From: Aestuariibacter sp. GS-14
Lineage (GTDB): Bacteria; Pseudomonadota; Gammaproteobacteria; Enterobacterales; Alteromonadaceae
Assembly (NCBI RefSeq): GCF_006494365.1
Contig: NZ_VHIP01000001.1
Location: 642,401-706,400 of the forward strand
Length of the DNA: 64,000 nucleotides
Reading direction: 5' to 3'
Part shown: positions 44,570-53,932 of the stretch, piece after piece
How positions within the stretch are numbered: position 1 is the stretch's first letter
Layout: every line of letters begins with the position of its first letter
The notes under the pieces: model-generated
What the model was told of the DNA's origin: nothing
What the model saw: the letters and a program-made list of their open reading frames with translations, nothing else
Database searches by the model: none
Position numbers and translations under genes: made by a program

Positions 44570-45097
44570 ATGAACCGACGTACTTTTCTTATTTCTGCGC
44601 TGTCCTGCGGTGCCATTGGAATAGCAGGTGGAAGTTTCTGGCTGAGCCAACCCGCTAATCAGGAAGATCTGAGTATTCAGGCATTACTGGATTTTCTGGC
44701 CTCGCTGGACGCCAGCAAGCTCCGTTCAGACACCCGTTGGTCAGTTGCCCAAACGTTTTATCACATGGCGCAAAGTGTGGATTATTCCATCAGTGGCTAC
44801 CCTCAGCATAAACCCGATTGGTTTAAATCAACGTTGGGCGCTGCTGCTTTTTCAGTTTTTGCCGCCAAACGAGAAATGACCCACAACCTGGAAGAAGCGA
44901 TTCCTGGTGCACCCGATGCGCCCATAACGCTGTCTCCCGATGAGGCCATTGCGCAGTTGATGACTTCGCTAAAACGCTTTCAGCACTATGAAGGCCCGCT
45001 GGCCGATCATTTTGCGTATGGTTCGTTGAACAAACACGAATATGCCCTTGCCCACGTCATGCACGTTCGAAACCACTTTGAACAAATAGACAGTTAG
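44570..45097 (+). CDS. DUF1569 (DinB-like) exported protein with Tat-type signal
   Basis: 175 residues from the ATG at 44570; an ATG six codons earlier is also possible, neither having a clear ribosome binding site. NRRTFLISALSCGAIGIAGG is a twin-arginine-type signal. The remainder matches DUF1569, a DinB-type four-helix fold: WSVAQTFYHMAQSVDYSISG near 65 and HVMHVRNHFEQI at the end contain the metal-ligand-type histidines. Function unknown; DinB-like proteins commonly act as thiol-dependent enzymes. Confidence 0.72.
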   Translation: MNRRTFLISALSCGAIGIAGGSFWLSQPANQEDLSIQALLDFLASLDASKLRSDTRWSVAQTFYHMAQSVDYSISGYPQHKPDWFKSTLGAAAFSVFAAKREMTHNLEEAIPGAPDAPITLSPDEAIAQLMTSLKRFQHYEGPLADHFAYGSLNKHEYALAHVMHVRNHFEQIDS

Positions 45098-45504
45098 CAA
45101 TTGGCTGTGGAATTATCAGCCGAGCAGATTGCTACATACCAGTCTAAACACCCCCTATTGGTTATACAAATAATTAACGAATCAAGTATAAGAAATCGTT
45201 AATCTTTAAATTTTCGTAATATTCACTTTAACACTCATCAAAAACAAAAATATCAAGCCATTGATTAATATCAACAAAAAATTAAATTAACTAAATTTCG
45301 CTTATTTAAAAGCAGAAATCGTTAATGAAATGTTGACTGTATTATTATCATACAATAATATCCTTCCCCCATAATAATAACAAAACCATGTGCGGCACCC
45401 GACATCGGGACGTCGTAAACCTTACTCAGCGCAGCCCTACGCTCATCACCAGCAGTGGTTTACCGTGAGTGTTGCGCAACTACAAACAATCTTGGAGAAG
45501 ATAC
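45098..45504. other. AT-rich leader region upstream of the TonB-dependent receptor gene
   Basis: About 400 bases of AT-rich DNA without genes. The last ~140 bases would be transcribed as a leader and contain GTAAACC (45415-45421) and its complement GGTTTAC (45457-45463) plus smaller inverted repeats. No known riboswitch was recognised. Confidence 0.4.
45333..45361 (+). promoter_or_regulatory. Candidate promoter of the TonB-dependent receptor gene
   Basis: TTGACT (45333-45338) and TAATAT (45356-45361) are 17 bases apart. The -35 matches five of six consensus bases and the -10 four of six. It would give a leader of about 135 bases. Confidence 0.35.
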
Positions 45505-48171
45505 ATGTTTAAACGTGCACAGGTAGCAAGTGCCATTCTTGCGGCATTAGCCTCTCAGTCATTGTATGCTCAGGACACCAATCAAGCTTCCGAAGACACT
45601 ATTGAAATCATCGACGTACGTGGGGTTAAAGCCAGCTTAAACTCCGCGCAAAATATGAAAATGAATGCGTCGACTATCTCTGATCTTATTGTTGCCGAGG
45701 ACATCGGTAAATTACCTGACAACAGCGTAGCGGCTGCACTTCAGCGCGTAACGGGTATTCAGGTTTCGCGCACGAACGGAGAAGTGGCTCAGGTATTAAT
45801 TCGCGGCTTACCAGACATCGTTACCACAATGAACGGTCGCAATATCTTCACTACAACCGGCCGCTCTTTGTCTCTGACCGATGTGCCAGCCGATCTGGTT
45901 TACTCGGTTGACGTAAAAAAATCGATCAGTGCTTCTGATATCGAAGGTGGTATCGCAGGTAGCATCGATATCCAACTGCGTAAACCATTTGATTTTGACG
46001 ATGGTTTCTCTGCGGCAGGCGGTTTGCGTTATGTCTACAGTGATGAAGCTGAGTCATGGAACCCGATTGGCAGTGTTACCCTGAATAACAACTGGGATAA
46101 CAGCAATGGCCGCTTTGGCGCCATGTTAAGCGTGTCTCATCAGAGCAGTGACTTCCAGGACCAGGTAAACTTTGTTACTGCGCCCTTTACACTGCCAGAT
46201 TCAGTTGTAAACAACCCGAATTCAGCACCACTCAATGTGGCTGGTGAGCCAGCGCTGGCACCGAATGTGATTGGTGGCTATTTCCGTTACGGTGATCGCA
46301 CTCGTGATTCCTTTAACGCCACCTTCCAGTTTGCACCTGACAGCAACAGCACCTATTACTTTGACGTGTTTGGTGTGAAATACGAGCAAAACAGCCAACT
46401 GAACTTCTGGGTACCTATTCCTAGCTGGGGTGGTTGGGGCAATGGCTATGTTGAGTCATATAAAGAAGGCTCTAACGTGGCGCAATCTGTGGTTCGCCCT
46501 GATGCGCCGGGTACCATTACCAGTAACCAGTCGTTCTTTAATGAATCAGAAACCTACCAGTTTGCACTGGGCGGCGAATGGCTGTTCGACAATGTGACGA
46601 TTAAATCAGACCTGGCTTACACCGATACAGAAGCAAACAATAAAGGCTTTATTCTTGATTTAGCGTTCTTTGCCGACACCATCATCTACGATTTCGACAA
46701 AAACGGCGCAGGCATCTCTGACGTACAAATCCTTGATGCAAGTGGTCAGCCTTATGACATGACTGATCTTAGCCAGTACTACCTGTGGACTAACTTTGAC
46801 AGTCTGGGGCATCAGGAAGGTGACGCTATTGACTGGACACTGGATGCGAACATTGCATTGGATTCCTGGATCCACTCTGTTGAAGTTGGCTTACGCGTTA
46901 ATGAGCGCTCAGCCTTTAATCAGGAAGCCGATACCGGTGGCCGTGGCAATATCTCTGGTCGCGACGTGCTGCTTACTGAATTCCCGGGACTGGAAGATTA
47001 CTCACCGGCTGGCTACATGAGCGACGTTACATCACTAAACAACACCCAGTGGTTAACGCCTAACGCGTCGTACTTATTAGCCAACCGCGGTGACATCCGT
47101 GAGGCAATGGGTTATTCACGTGCCGATCCAGACTTCCTGCCAGCGCGCTATTACGACAACACTGAAAACAACTATGCGATTTACGCTCAGGCTAATTTCT
47201 CGACAGACATTGGCGGCATGCTGTTAGACGGTGAAGCGGGTGTGCGCGTAGTGAAGCTGGAATCAGAACTCAACGGCAACAGCATCACTGATGGTGTAGT
47301 AACGCCAATTACGGTAAACACCAGTTCAACACAAGTATTGCCAGCCGTGAACATGCGTCTTCAGGTTACCGACGAGCTTTATGTTCGTGCCGCTTATGGC
47401 AAGACCATCAACCGTCCGAACTTTGCAGACCTCAACCCAAGTGCAACTTACTTCCTGCCCTCAGAAACGGGTACACTGGGCTACGGTAATGGCGGTAACC
47501 CTGAACTGGATTCCGTGGAGTCGCAAAACTACGATCTGGCAGCAGAATGGTACTTTGGCGAAGCCAGTTCATTAACCGCAACCGTGTTCTACCGCGATAT
47601 CGACGGTTACGTGAAATACGTTGCGATACCTGAAACTATCAATGGTAACGAGTTCTCTATTACCCGCCCGGTAAACAGTGGTGCGGGCTCCCTTGAAGGG
47701 GTTGAGCTGGCCTACACTCAGTTCTTCGAAAACCTGCCTGAAATGCTGGACGGCCTGGGTATCCAACTAAACACCACGTTAATGGATCACGAAGCGGAAA
47801 ACGCAGCCGGCGTTATGGAGCCGCTGCCTAACGTATCAGACAAGTCTTACAACGCTATCCTGATGTATGAGCGCGATGGTCTGAACGTGCGTCTGGCATA
47901 CAACTGGCGTAGCGAGTGGTACGGCAGCTTCAATGAAGCGGGTGACCAGCCTGGTAGCTCAGTGATTCACGAAGCAATCAGCTCTTTGGACTTCTCAGTG
48001 AACTACGATGTAAATGAGAACCTGACAATCAGCTTCGACGGCACTAACCTGGCCGATGACGTAGCCAACGATTATTTCGGCGGCGACTCTGCAGCCGATG
48101 CCCGTTTGTATCCGCGTGATACTTATATTCGTGACCGCACCTTCTCCCTGGGTGTGCGTTACAGAATGTAA
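45505..48171 (+). CDS. TonB-dependent outer-membrane receptor
   Basis: ATG at 45505 follows GGAGA; 888 residues. A signal peptide (ASQSLYAQ) is followed by a TonB-box-like segment (TIEIIDVRGVK), a plug domain (LIVAEDIGKLPDNSVAAALQ, then RVTGIQVSR) and a large beta-barrel ending FSLGVRYRM. The sequence type is the OAR/TonB-Xanth-Caul group typical of Alteromonadales and Caulobacterales, which import carbohydrates and other large nutrients. No degradation enzymes or transporters adjoin it, so the substrate cannot be inferred. It is followed by a strong terminator. Confidence 0.95.
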   Translation: MFKRAQVASAILAALASQSLYAQDTNQASEDTIEIIDVRGVKASLNSAQNMKMNASTISDLIVAEDIGKLPDNSVAAALQRVTGIQVSRTNGEVAQVLIRGLPDIVTTMNGRNIFTTTGRSLSLTDVPADLVYSVDVKKSISASDIEGGIAGSIDIQLRKPFDFDDGFSAAGGLRYVYSDEAESWNPIGSVTLNNNWDNSNGRFGAMLSVSHQSSDFQDQVNFVTAPFTLPDSVVNNPNSAPLNVAGEPALAPNVIGGYFRYGDRTRDSFNATFQFAPDSNSTYYFDVFGVKYEQNSQLNFWVPIPSWGGWGNGYVESYKEGSNVAQSVVRPDAPGTITSNQSFFNESETYQFALGGEWLFDNVTIKSDLAYTDTEANNKGFILDLAFFADTIIYDFDKNGAGISDVQILDASGQPYDMTDLSQYYLWTNFDSLGHQEGDAIDWTLDANIALDSWIHSVEVGLRVNERSAFNQEADTGGRGNISGRDVLLTEFPGLEDYSPAGYMSDVTSLNNTQWLTPNASYLLANRGDIREAMGYSRADPDFLPARYYDNTENNYAIYAQANFSTDIGGMLLDGEAGVRVVKLESELNGNSITDGVVTPITVNTSSTQVLPAVNMRLQVTDELYVRAAYGKTINRPNFADLNPSATYFLPSETGTLGYGNGGNPELDSVESQNYDLAAEWYFGEASSLTATVFYRDIDGYVKYVAIPETINGNEFSITRPVNSGAGSLEGVELAYTQFFENLPEMLDGLGIQLNTTLMDHEAENAAGVMEPLPNVSDKSYNAILMYERDGLNVRLAYNWRSEWYGSFNEAGDQPGSSVIHEAISSLDFSVNYDVNENLTISFDGTNLADDVANDYFGGDSAADARLYPRDTYIRDRTFSLGVRYRM

Positions 48172-48195
48172 TCTCTACTTTATTTTAAGCATTAA

Positions 48196-48225
48196 GAAAC
48201 CCGCCTGTTGGCGGGTTTCTTTTTT
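48196..48225 (+). terminator. Rho-independent terminator after the TonB-dependent receptor gene
   Basis: Ten-bp stem GAAACCCGCC / GGCGGGTTTC with a TGTT loop and six T. A textbook intrinsic terminator, 24 bases after the stop. Confidence 0.95.
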
Positions 48226-48242
48226 GTTTCAATTGAACCTAG

Positions 48243-48989
48243 CTAGCTCATTTTGGCAATCCAGCTTTGCGGCGCAATACGCAAAATCCAGTGCAACCAG
48301 GCCCAGGGCCAGGTGGGTACATAGCTGTTTGCCTTTTCTTTGTTGATGGCTTTTACCATTGCTTTACAACCCGTTTCAGTATCTACAATAAAGGGCACCT
48401 TTTTTACCTTTTCGTTTATTTCACTGCGGATGAATCCTGGGTGAATGCAGGTTACCTTTATGGGCGTGTTACGCACATCTATGCGAATGCCCTCCGACAA
48501 CGACGTGATAGCCGCTTTGGTGGCAGCATACACGGTCATGGCCCTGCGGAAGCCCCGCACCGCACTTATAGAAGAAATCGTCACCAGATGACCGGCGTTT
48601 TGCTCGCGAAAAATCTCCATTGCCGCTTCGCATTGCGCTATCGCCGACACAAAGTTAGTGACCGCCGTTTGCTTATTCGCATGAAAATAGCCGGTACCAA
48701 TTGATGCACCTTTGCCCATACCGGCATTCACTATTACCCGGTCCAGGCTGCCCATGTCGTCGCGAAAGGCTTTAAACACATCAAACACAGCCTCGTGATC
48801 ATCCACATCCAGCGAACGAATAAATACCTTTATACCCGGATTAATGACCTGCAACTGCGATTTTAGGGCTTCCAGTCGGTCTGCGCGCCGGGCACAAAGC
48901 GCCAGATTACAGCCCTGTTTAGCAAATTCTATCGCCATCCCATGGCCGAGTCCTGAACTTGCGCCGGTGATCAAAATATTGTTACGCAT
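48243..48989 (-). CDS. Short-chain dehydrogenase/reductase (last gene of the operon)
   Basis: 248 residues. Rossmann motif ITGASSGLGHGMA; NAG at the fourth strand (IVNAGMG); catalytic Ser in VTISSISAV; Tyr-x3-Lys in VYAATKAAI. Classical NAD(P)-dependent SDR. Probably acts on a hydroxy- or ketoacyl intermediate of the operon's pathway. It follows the histidine phosphatase gene by 11 bases. Confidence 0.9.
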   Translation of the reverse strand: MRNNILITGASSGLGHGMAIEFAKQGCNLALCARRADRLEALKSQLQVINPGIKVFIRSLDVDDHEAVFDVFKAFRDDMGSLDRVIVNAGMGKGASIGTGYFHANKQTAVTNFVSAIAQCEAAMEIFREQNAGHLVTISSISAVRGFRRAMTVYAATKAAITSLSEGIRIDVRNTPIKVTCIHPGFIRSEINEKVKKVPFIVDTETGCKAMVKAINKEKANSYVPTWPWAWLHWILRIAPQSWIAKMS

Positions 48990-49000
48990 TGTTATTCTCT

Positions 49001-49699
49001 TTATTTGTAAGTGATCAGTGAACCGCTGGAAGGCGTGTCCAAATGCTGATGTTCGTTTACCGACGACACCATTAACCGCCCTCCCGTACGCAGGATTTTT
49101 GTGATCCCCGTATTCACCAACGTCCAGTTAAGGTTAAACCAATTCGTTTCAGGGAGCTGCATCAGGCTGGCAACTACCAGTGCAATCGGCCCGCCCGAGG
49201 TCACTACCAGCGCTTGCTGGCCTTTTTCTAATCCAGCGAACGTCGTATCCAGTGCCGATATCACTCGCCCTTTAAACTCGCGCCAGCTTTCGGTGTAATC
49301 GGCATCATGCTGGCCACTTTGCCAGCGTGTTACCGCCCGAGTAAACACGGTTAAAAACGCTTTTTCGGGATGAGACTGAGCCAATAAATACTTACGCATA
49401 CTCGCGGCGGTTGCCAGTCTTGTGTCAAATCCGCCCAGTACACTGTGATGATCAATCTCGTTCCAGTCAGGGTTAATTGGCGCGTTGGGTAACGCCTTTG
49501 AAAAACCTTGCTGCAAGGCACTGAGTGTTTGGCCATGACGCTGCATGCCGCCACACACTATCTGATCAAACGCAATCCCCCGGCGCAACAAGTCTTCGCC
49601 AGTGCGCCGGGCTTGCTGTTCGCCTAACGCAGACAGCGCATCGTAATCATCGGCTTCAAAGCTGGCCTGCCCGTGGCGCAGTAAATATACGCAACTCAT
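49001..49699 (-). CDS. Histidine phosphatase superfamily protein
   Basis: 232 residues beginning with the catalytic RHG motif (VYLLRHGQASFEADDYDALS) and a second histidine in VVTSGGPIA-type context near 170. These enzymes remove phosphate via a phosphohistidine. In this operon, beside an APH-type kinase and an acyl-CoA dehydrogenase, it may dephosphorylate a pathway intermediate or by-product; that is inference. Three bases from the phosphotransferase stop. Confidence 0.88.
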   Translation of the reverse strand: MSCVYLLRHGQASFEADDYDALSALGEQQARRTGEDLLRRGIAFDQIVCGGMQRHGQTLSALQQGFSKALPNAPINPDWNEIDHHSVLGGFDTRLATAASMRKYLLAQSHPEKAFLTVFTRAVTRWQSGQHDADYTESWREFKGRVISALDTTFAGLEKGQQALVVTSGGPIALVVASLMQLPETNWFNLNWTLVNTGITKILRTGGRLMVSSVNEHQHLDTPSSGSLITYK

Positions 49700-49701
49700 G
49701 G

Positions 49702-50766
49702 CTAACGCCCCTTAATGGCACGCTCACAGCGCCACAGTAAATAATGCACAAATATCCAGAAGCGTTTAAATGCCGGGTTGCGGGTTTGTTTGTGATGGTA
49801 ACGGTAGTAAATTTGCTGGGCAATCGCCGCGAGCCTGAACAACCCGTACACTTCGTAAAAGCGAAAATCATCCACATCCAGCGACATGCTCGACATGTAA
49901 TATTCGACAATCTCTTTGCGACTCATCATACCGGGCAGGTGCGTGGGCTGGCGACGGGTCATTTGCGCCATAAAATCATCACCGGGCTCTACCCAATAAG
50001 CCAGCGTATTGCCCAAATCCATAAGCGGATCGCCCAGGGTAGCCAGTTCCCAATCGAGTACCGCCATAATGCGGGTAACATCGCTGGGATCCAGCACCAG
50101 GTTATCCAGTCTGAAGTCATTGTGGGTTAAGCAAATATGTTCTTTTGTCGGCAGGTTGTTCTCCAACCAGCGAATAACCTTGTTGCCGGACGGCACATTC
50201 CAGGTTTTAGCTTTCTGATAGCGCGTGCGCCAGCCGCTGATTTGCCGTTCGGTATAGCCTTCGCCTTTGCCCAGATGCTCAAGTCCGGCCTGCTCGTAAT
50301 CAACACTGTGCAGTGCAATCAGACTGTCGAACATGTTTTTACACAGTTGCTGGCTTTGCGCTTCGGTGACTTCAAGACCGCGGGGAAAATGCTTACGCGG
50401 GATCACGCCGGTGATTTTTTCCATTACGTAAAAATCACTGCCAATCAGGCTGTCGTCGTTACAATACCCCACCATAGCGGGTACATAGTGATATACCGGT
50501 TTCAGGGCCTGCTGAAGACGAAATTCGCGGCCCATATCGTGTGCCCCTTTAGCCTTGGTGCCCGCCGGTGCCCTTCGCAAAATGAATTCGGCTTCGGGAT
50601 AACTCAGGCAGTACGTCCAGTTCGACGCTCCGCCTGAATACTGAGTTACCTCGGGCAAACCCGACAGGCCATTTACCTGTTGCGTTAACCAGGCGTGTAC
50701 CGGCTCAACCGGCAGGTTTTCGCCTGCTCTTACCGATCCCGCTTTGTCTACGTAGGGTGTAGTCAT
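49702..50766 (-). CDS. APH-family phosphotransferase (ACAD10/11 N-domain-like kinase)
   Basis: 354-residue kinase of the aminoglycoside-phosphotransferase fold. Nucleotide-binding region EFILRRAPAGTKAKGAHD, catalytic loop ICLTHNDFRLDNLVLD and metal Asp in VLDWELATLGDPLMDLG. The sequence is of the type found as the N-terminal half of eukaryotic ACAD10/ACAD11 and in bacterial LvaA. These kinases phosphorylate 4-hydroxyacyl-CoAs so that an acyl-CoA dehydrogenase-like enzyme can eliminate phosphate. An ACAD gene is two genes upstream, which supports that role. Confidence 0.85.
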   Translation of the reverse strand: MTTPYVDKAGSVRAGENLPVEPVHAWLTQQVNGLSGLPEVTQYSGGASNWTYCLSYPEAEFILRRAPAGTKAKGAHDMGREFRLQQALKPVYHYVPAMVGYCNDDSLIGSDFYVMEKITGVIPRKHFPRGLEVTEAQSQQLCKNMFDSLIALHSVDYEQAGLEHLGKGEGYTERQISGWRTRYQKAKTWNVPSGNKVIRWLENNLPTKEHICLTHNDFRLDNLVLDPSDVTRIMAVLDWELATLGDPLMDLGNTLAYWVEPGDDFMAQMTRRQPTHLPGMMSRKEIVEYYMSSMSLDVDDFRFYEVYGLFRLAAIAQQIYYRYHHKQTRNPAFKRFWIFVHYLLWRCERAIKGR

Positions 50767-50772
50767 TGTGTG

Positions 50773-51579
50773 TTATTGCCCCATTTTTCGTAACCGTTTG
50801 GTGTGGTCGGCCATCATTTTAAAGTAATACTCCGGGAACCAGCGTTTGATGCGGTAAGCTTTTTTCCCTTCTTTATGGCTCAGCAACATAAATTGCCCTG
50901 CCTGCACACCGTCGAACGCACAGTTCGCAACGTCGTCGGCGCCAATTTGCGCTTTGTCGAGCAGCCGCGTCACCACGCCTTTCATGGCCGGGTTTGCACT
51001 GCGCACTGACTCATCGAGGTTGGTTTTAAAAAAGCCCGGACACAACACACTGACACCAATCCTGGCATCAATCAGTTCCAGTTTCATGGTTTCAGAAAAA
51101 CTTACAATCGCGGCCTTACTGGCGTTATACGATGCCATCACCGGCGCTGCAGTAATACCCGCCTGAGATGCCACATTGAGCAGGTAGCCACCGCCTTGCG
51201 CTTTTAGCAAGGGTAGCATGGCCCGGGTCATTCTCACCGCGCCAAGTACGTTAATATCGAGTACCCAGGCCCATTGTTCTATATCTTCTTCTATCAGGCT
51301 TCCTGCGGTTGCTACCCCTGCGTTATTAACGAGTAAATCTACCGACGGCCAGATTTCACTTACCCGCTCCACCAGTGCCTTAACGTCGCTGTCGCTGCGA
51401 ATGTCACAATGCACATACCACGCTTGGCGCCCTAGCGCGGTCAACTCTGCTATTACCTCCTGCCCACGCTTGGCGTGAATATCGGCAATCACAATATCGG
51501 CACCTGCCCTGGCCCAACGTAATGCCAGTGCTCTGCCCAGTCCCGACGCGCCGCCTGTTACTACCACACGTTGCTGCAT
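50773..51579 (-). CDS. Short-chain dehydrogenase/reductase
   Basis: 268-residue classical SDR: VVTGGASGLGRALALRW, NNAG in DLLVNNAGVATAG, Ser in LLNVASQAG, Tyr-x3-Lys in ASYNASKAAIVSF. An acidic residue after the second strand (IVIADIHAKRG) favours NAD+ over NADP+. It follows the acyl-CoA dehydrogenase gene by 23 bases and precedes the kinase by six. Confidence 0.9.
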   Translation of the reverse strand: MQQRVVVTGGASGLGRALALRWARAGADIVIADIHAKRGQEVIAELTALGRQAWYVHCDIRSDSDVKALVERVSEIWPSVDLLVNNAGVATAGSLIEEDIEQWAWVLDINVLGAVRMTRAMLPLLKAQGGGYLLNVASQAGITAAPVMASYNASKAAIVSFSETMKLELIDARIGVSVLCPGFFKTNLDESVRSANPAMKGVVTRLLDKAQIGADDVANCAFDGVQAGQFMLLSHKEGKKAYRIKRWFPEYYFKMMADHTKRLRKMGQ

Positions 51580-51602
51580 AGTCTCACTCCTTGTTAGCCC
51601 GG

Positions 51603-52841
51603 TTATTTCGCCGCGTCAGCGGCTTTGTATTTCGCCAGTTCCAAACGCGACACCATGGCTTTATGTACTTCATCCGGTCCATCGGCCAATCGCAAACTGC
51701 GAGCCATGGCAGCAAACCCAGCCAAGGGAAAATCGCCACACATGCCCGCCCCACCATGCATTTGAATAGCCATATCCACCACTTGTTGCAGCATATTGGG
51801 CACTACCACCTTAATGGCAGATATTTCGGTCATGGCCTGTTTTACACCAACGTTATCAATTTTCCAGGCGGCACTTAGTGTAAGTAACCGGGCCTGATCA
51901 ATAAGCATTCTGGCGTCGGCCACCCGTTCTAAATTGCCGCCTAATTTGATAATCGGCTGTCCAAACGCCACCCGCGAAGCGCCGCGGCGAATCATTAACG
52001 ACAAAGCGCGCTCTGCGGCGCCAATGGCGCGCATACAATGATGTACTCTGCCAGGTCCTAAACGCCCCTGGGCAATGGCAAAACCTTTCCCCAGCCCCAT
52101 AATAATGTGTGAAGCAGGTACCCTCACGTTGTCAAAATGCATTTCGCCATGACCATAAGGGGCATCGTAGTCGCCGTATGCGGTAAGCATGCGTTTAATC
52201 GTGAGTCCGGGGGTATCCAGCGGCACCAGTACCATACTGTGGCGGCTGTGTTTTTCAGCGTCTGGGTTAGATAGCCCCATCACAATGGCAATCCTGGCAT
52301 TGGGGTGGCCTAATCCGGTTGTCCACCATTTGCTGCCATTTATAATCAACTCATCGCCGTCTGGTGTTATGGTGACCTGCATATTGGTGGCGTCGGAAGA
52401 CGCTACGTCGGGCTCGGTCATACCAAACACCGAGCGAATTTCGCCATTTAGCAACGGTGTTAACCAACGAGCTTTCTGCTCTTCGCTGCCAAAGTGATAC
52501 AACACTTCCATGTTACCGGTGTCGGGCGCGTTACAATTGAAAATCTCTGGCGCCAGCAAGCTTTGCCCCATGGCTTCTGCCACGGGTGCGTAATCCACGC
52601 AACTTAGCCCTTGCCCTAACGTTGCGTCAGGTAAAAATAAATTCCACAGTCCTTCAACTTTGGCCTTGTTTTTTAATTCCTGCACGGTGGGATTGAGCTG
52701 CCACTGCCGCCAGTTGCCATGTCCATTATTCGCATGGTTGTCCTGCATGATGCGGGCTTCATTTGGCAGCACGTAACGCTGCATAAATTCACTGACGCGA
52801 GCCACGTACTCGCGGCTTCTTTCACTGTGCTCAAAATTCAT
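51603..52841 (-). CDS. Acyl-CoA dehydrogenase (ACAD10/11-like)
   Basis: ATG at 52841 begins the family sequence MNFEHSERSREYVARVSEFM; the frame is open to 52964 in the promoter region. 412 residues. FAD/acyl-CoA binding motifs FGMTEPDVASSDATNMQ and ELIINGSKWWTTGLG; C-terminal IQMHGGAGMCGDFPLA and SLRLADGPDEVH, the latter typical of the ACAD10/11 subgroup. It is first in a five-gene operon (ACAD, SDR, kinase, histidine phosphatase, SDR) with 2-23-base gaps. Divergent from a LysR gene. Confidence 0.93.
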   Translation of the reverse strand: MNFEHSERSREYVARVSEFMQRYVLPNEARIMQDNHANNGHGNWRQWQLNPTVQELKNKAKVEGLWNLFLPDATLGQGLSCVDYAPVAEAMGQSLLAPEIFNCNAPDTGNMEVLYHFGSEEQKARWLTPLLNGEIRSVFGMTEPDVASSDATNMQVTITPDGDELIINGSKWWTTGLGHPNARIAIVMGLSNPDAEKHSRHSMVLVPLDTPGLTIKRMLTAYGDYDAPYGHGEMHFDNVRVPASHIIMGLGKGFAIAQGRLGPGRVHHCMRAIGAAERALSLMIRRGASRVAFGQPIIKLGGNLERVADARMLIDQARLLTLSAAWKIDNVGVKQAMTEISAIKVVVPNMLQQVVDMAIQMHGGAGMCGDFPLAGFAAMARSLRLADGPDEVHKAMVSRLELAKYKAADAAK

Positions 52842-52953
52842 AAGGTCACAACCGGCTTGTTGTTTATTTGTTAACAAGTCTAACCAGTTGCATTTGATGA
52901 ATGAAGTGAAATTCAGTACATTCAAACTATGAATTAAATTCACAGTACTTACT

Positions 52954-53847
52954 ATGCCAGACAAGCCTCTTCAACAGTTGGATCTTAATCTTCTGAAGAT
53001 TTTTGAAGCACTTTACGAAGAACAAAATATGACACGCGCGGCAGAGCGCCTGTTTATCACGCCGTCGGCCATTAGTCATGCCGTAAAGCGATTACGCGAG
53101 CATATGAACGATCCCCTGTTTGAACGCAAAGCGTCGCGTATGCAACCCACCAGCCTGTGCCGACGTATTGCGCCATTGTTACTCTCGCATTTGAACGGGT
53201 TGCGCATGGCGGTACAGCAATTTACCCGATTTGACCCTGCCAGCAGTGAACAGCGGTTTAATATTATGATCCACGATGCTCTGGAACCCTTGTTTATTCC
53301 TGCGCTGTTCACCCGAATGCGCTCGCTTGCGCCTGATGTACAATTGGCCTGCCGTCCGCTGGATCGCCCCAACATTAGCCGACATCTGGCTACCGGGCAG
53401 GCCGATATCGCCATTGACGTTGCACTACCGTTATCCAAACCCGTGTTACATCAGCGACTCAGCACCGACGAATTTGTGGTGTTGCGCAGTCGGCACCATC
53501 AAAAAGCGTTAACACAGGAGGAGTATTTATCAGCCCAGCATATTACGGTGAGTCACCGGGCAACCGGACGGGTTATTGAAGACATCAATTTGCAACAGCA
53601 AAGTATTAACCGCCAACAGGTATTACGCTGTCAAAGCTATCAAACCGCCAAGCTTTTATTAAAAAATAGCGAATACTTACTTACTATTCCAACATCCATA
53701 GCAAAAGGATTGCTGGATGAAACATTAGAAATTGTTGCGCTCCCGGTAACCTTGCCAGGGCTGGATATCGACATGTACTGGCATGAAAATAGTGAGCAGG
53801 ATGAAGCGATTCGCTGGTTGCGCGAGCAAATACGATTGGTTTCGTAA
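52954..53847 (+). CDS. LysR-family regulator of the acyl-CoA catabolic operon
   Basis: 297 residues: HTH in 5-65 (NMTRAAERLFITPSAISHAV) and a substrate-binding domain. It diverges from the acyl-CoA dehydrogenase gene with 112 bases between start codons, making that operon its expected target. The intervening sequence contains repeated AAATTCA(C)AGTAC elements at both ends of the spacer. Confidence 0.92.
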   Translation: MPDKPLQQLDLNLLKIFEALYEEQNMTRAAERLFITPSAISHAVKRLREHMNDPLFERKASRMQPTSLCRRIAPLLLSHLNGLRMAVQQFTRFDPASSEQRFNIMIHDALEPLFIPALFTRMRSLAPDVQLACRPLDRPNISRHLATGQADIAIDVALPLSKPVLHQRLSTDEFVVLRSRHHQKALTQEEYLSAQHITVSHRATGRVIEDINLQQQSINRQQVLRCQSYQTAKLLLKNSEYLLTIPTSIAKGLLDETLEIVALPVTLPGLDIDMYWHENSEQDEAIRWLREQIRLVS

Positions 53848-53932
53848 TTAGACAAATTGTTTTATATATTCTACCTTAAGCCTACCTTAAGGTTGCCTCT
53901 TTATAGTTGAGGCACATAAAAAAGATAAGAGT

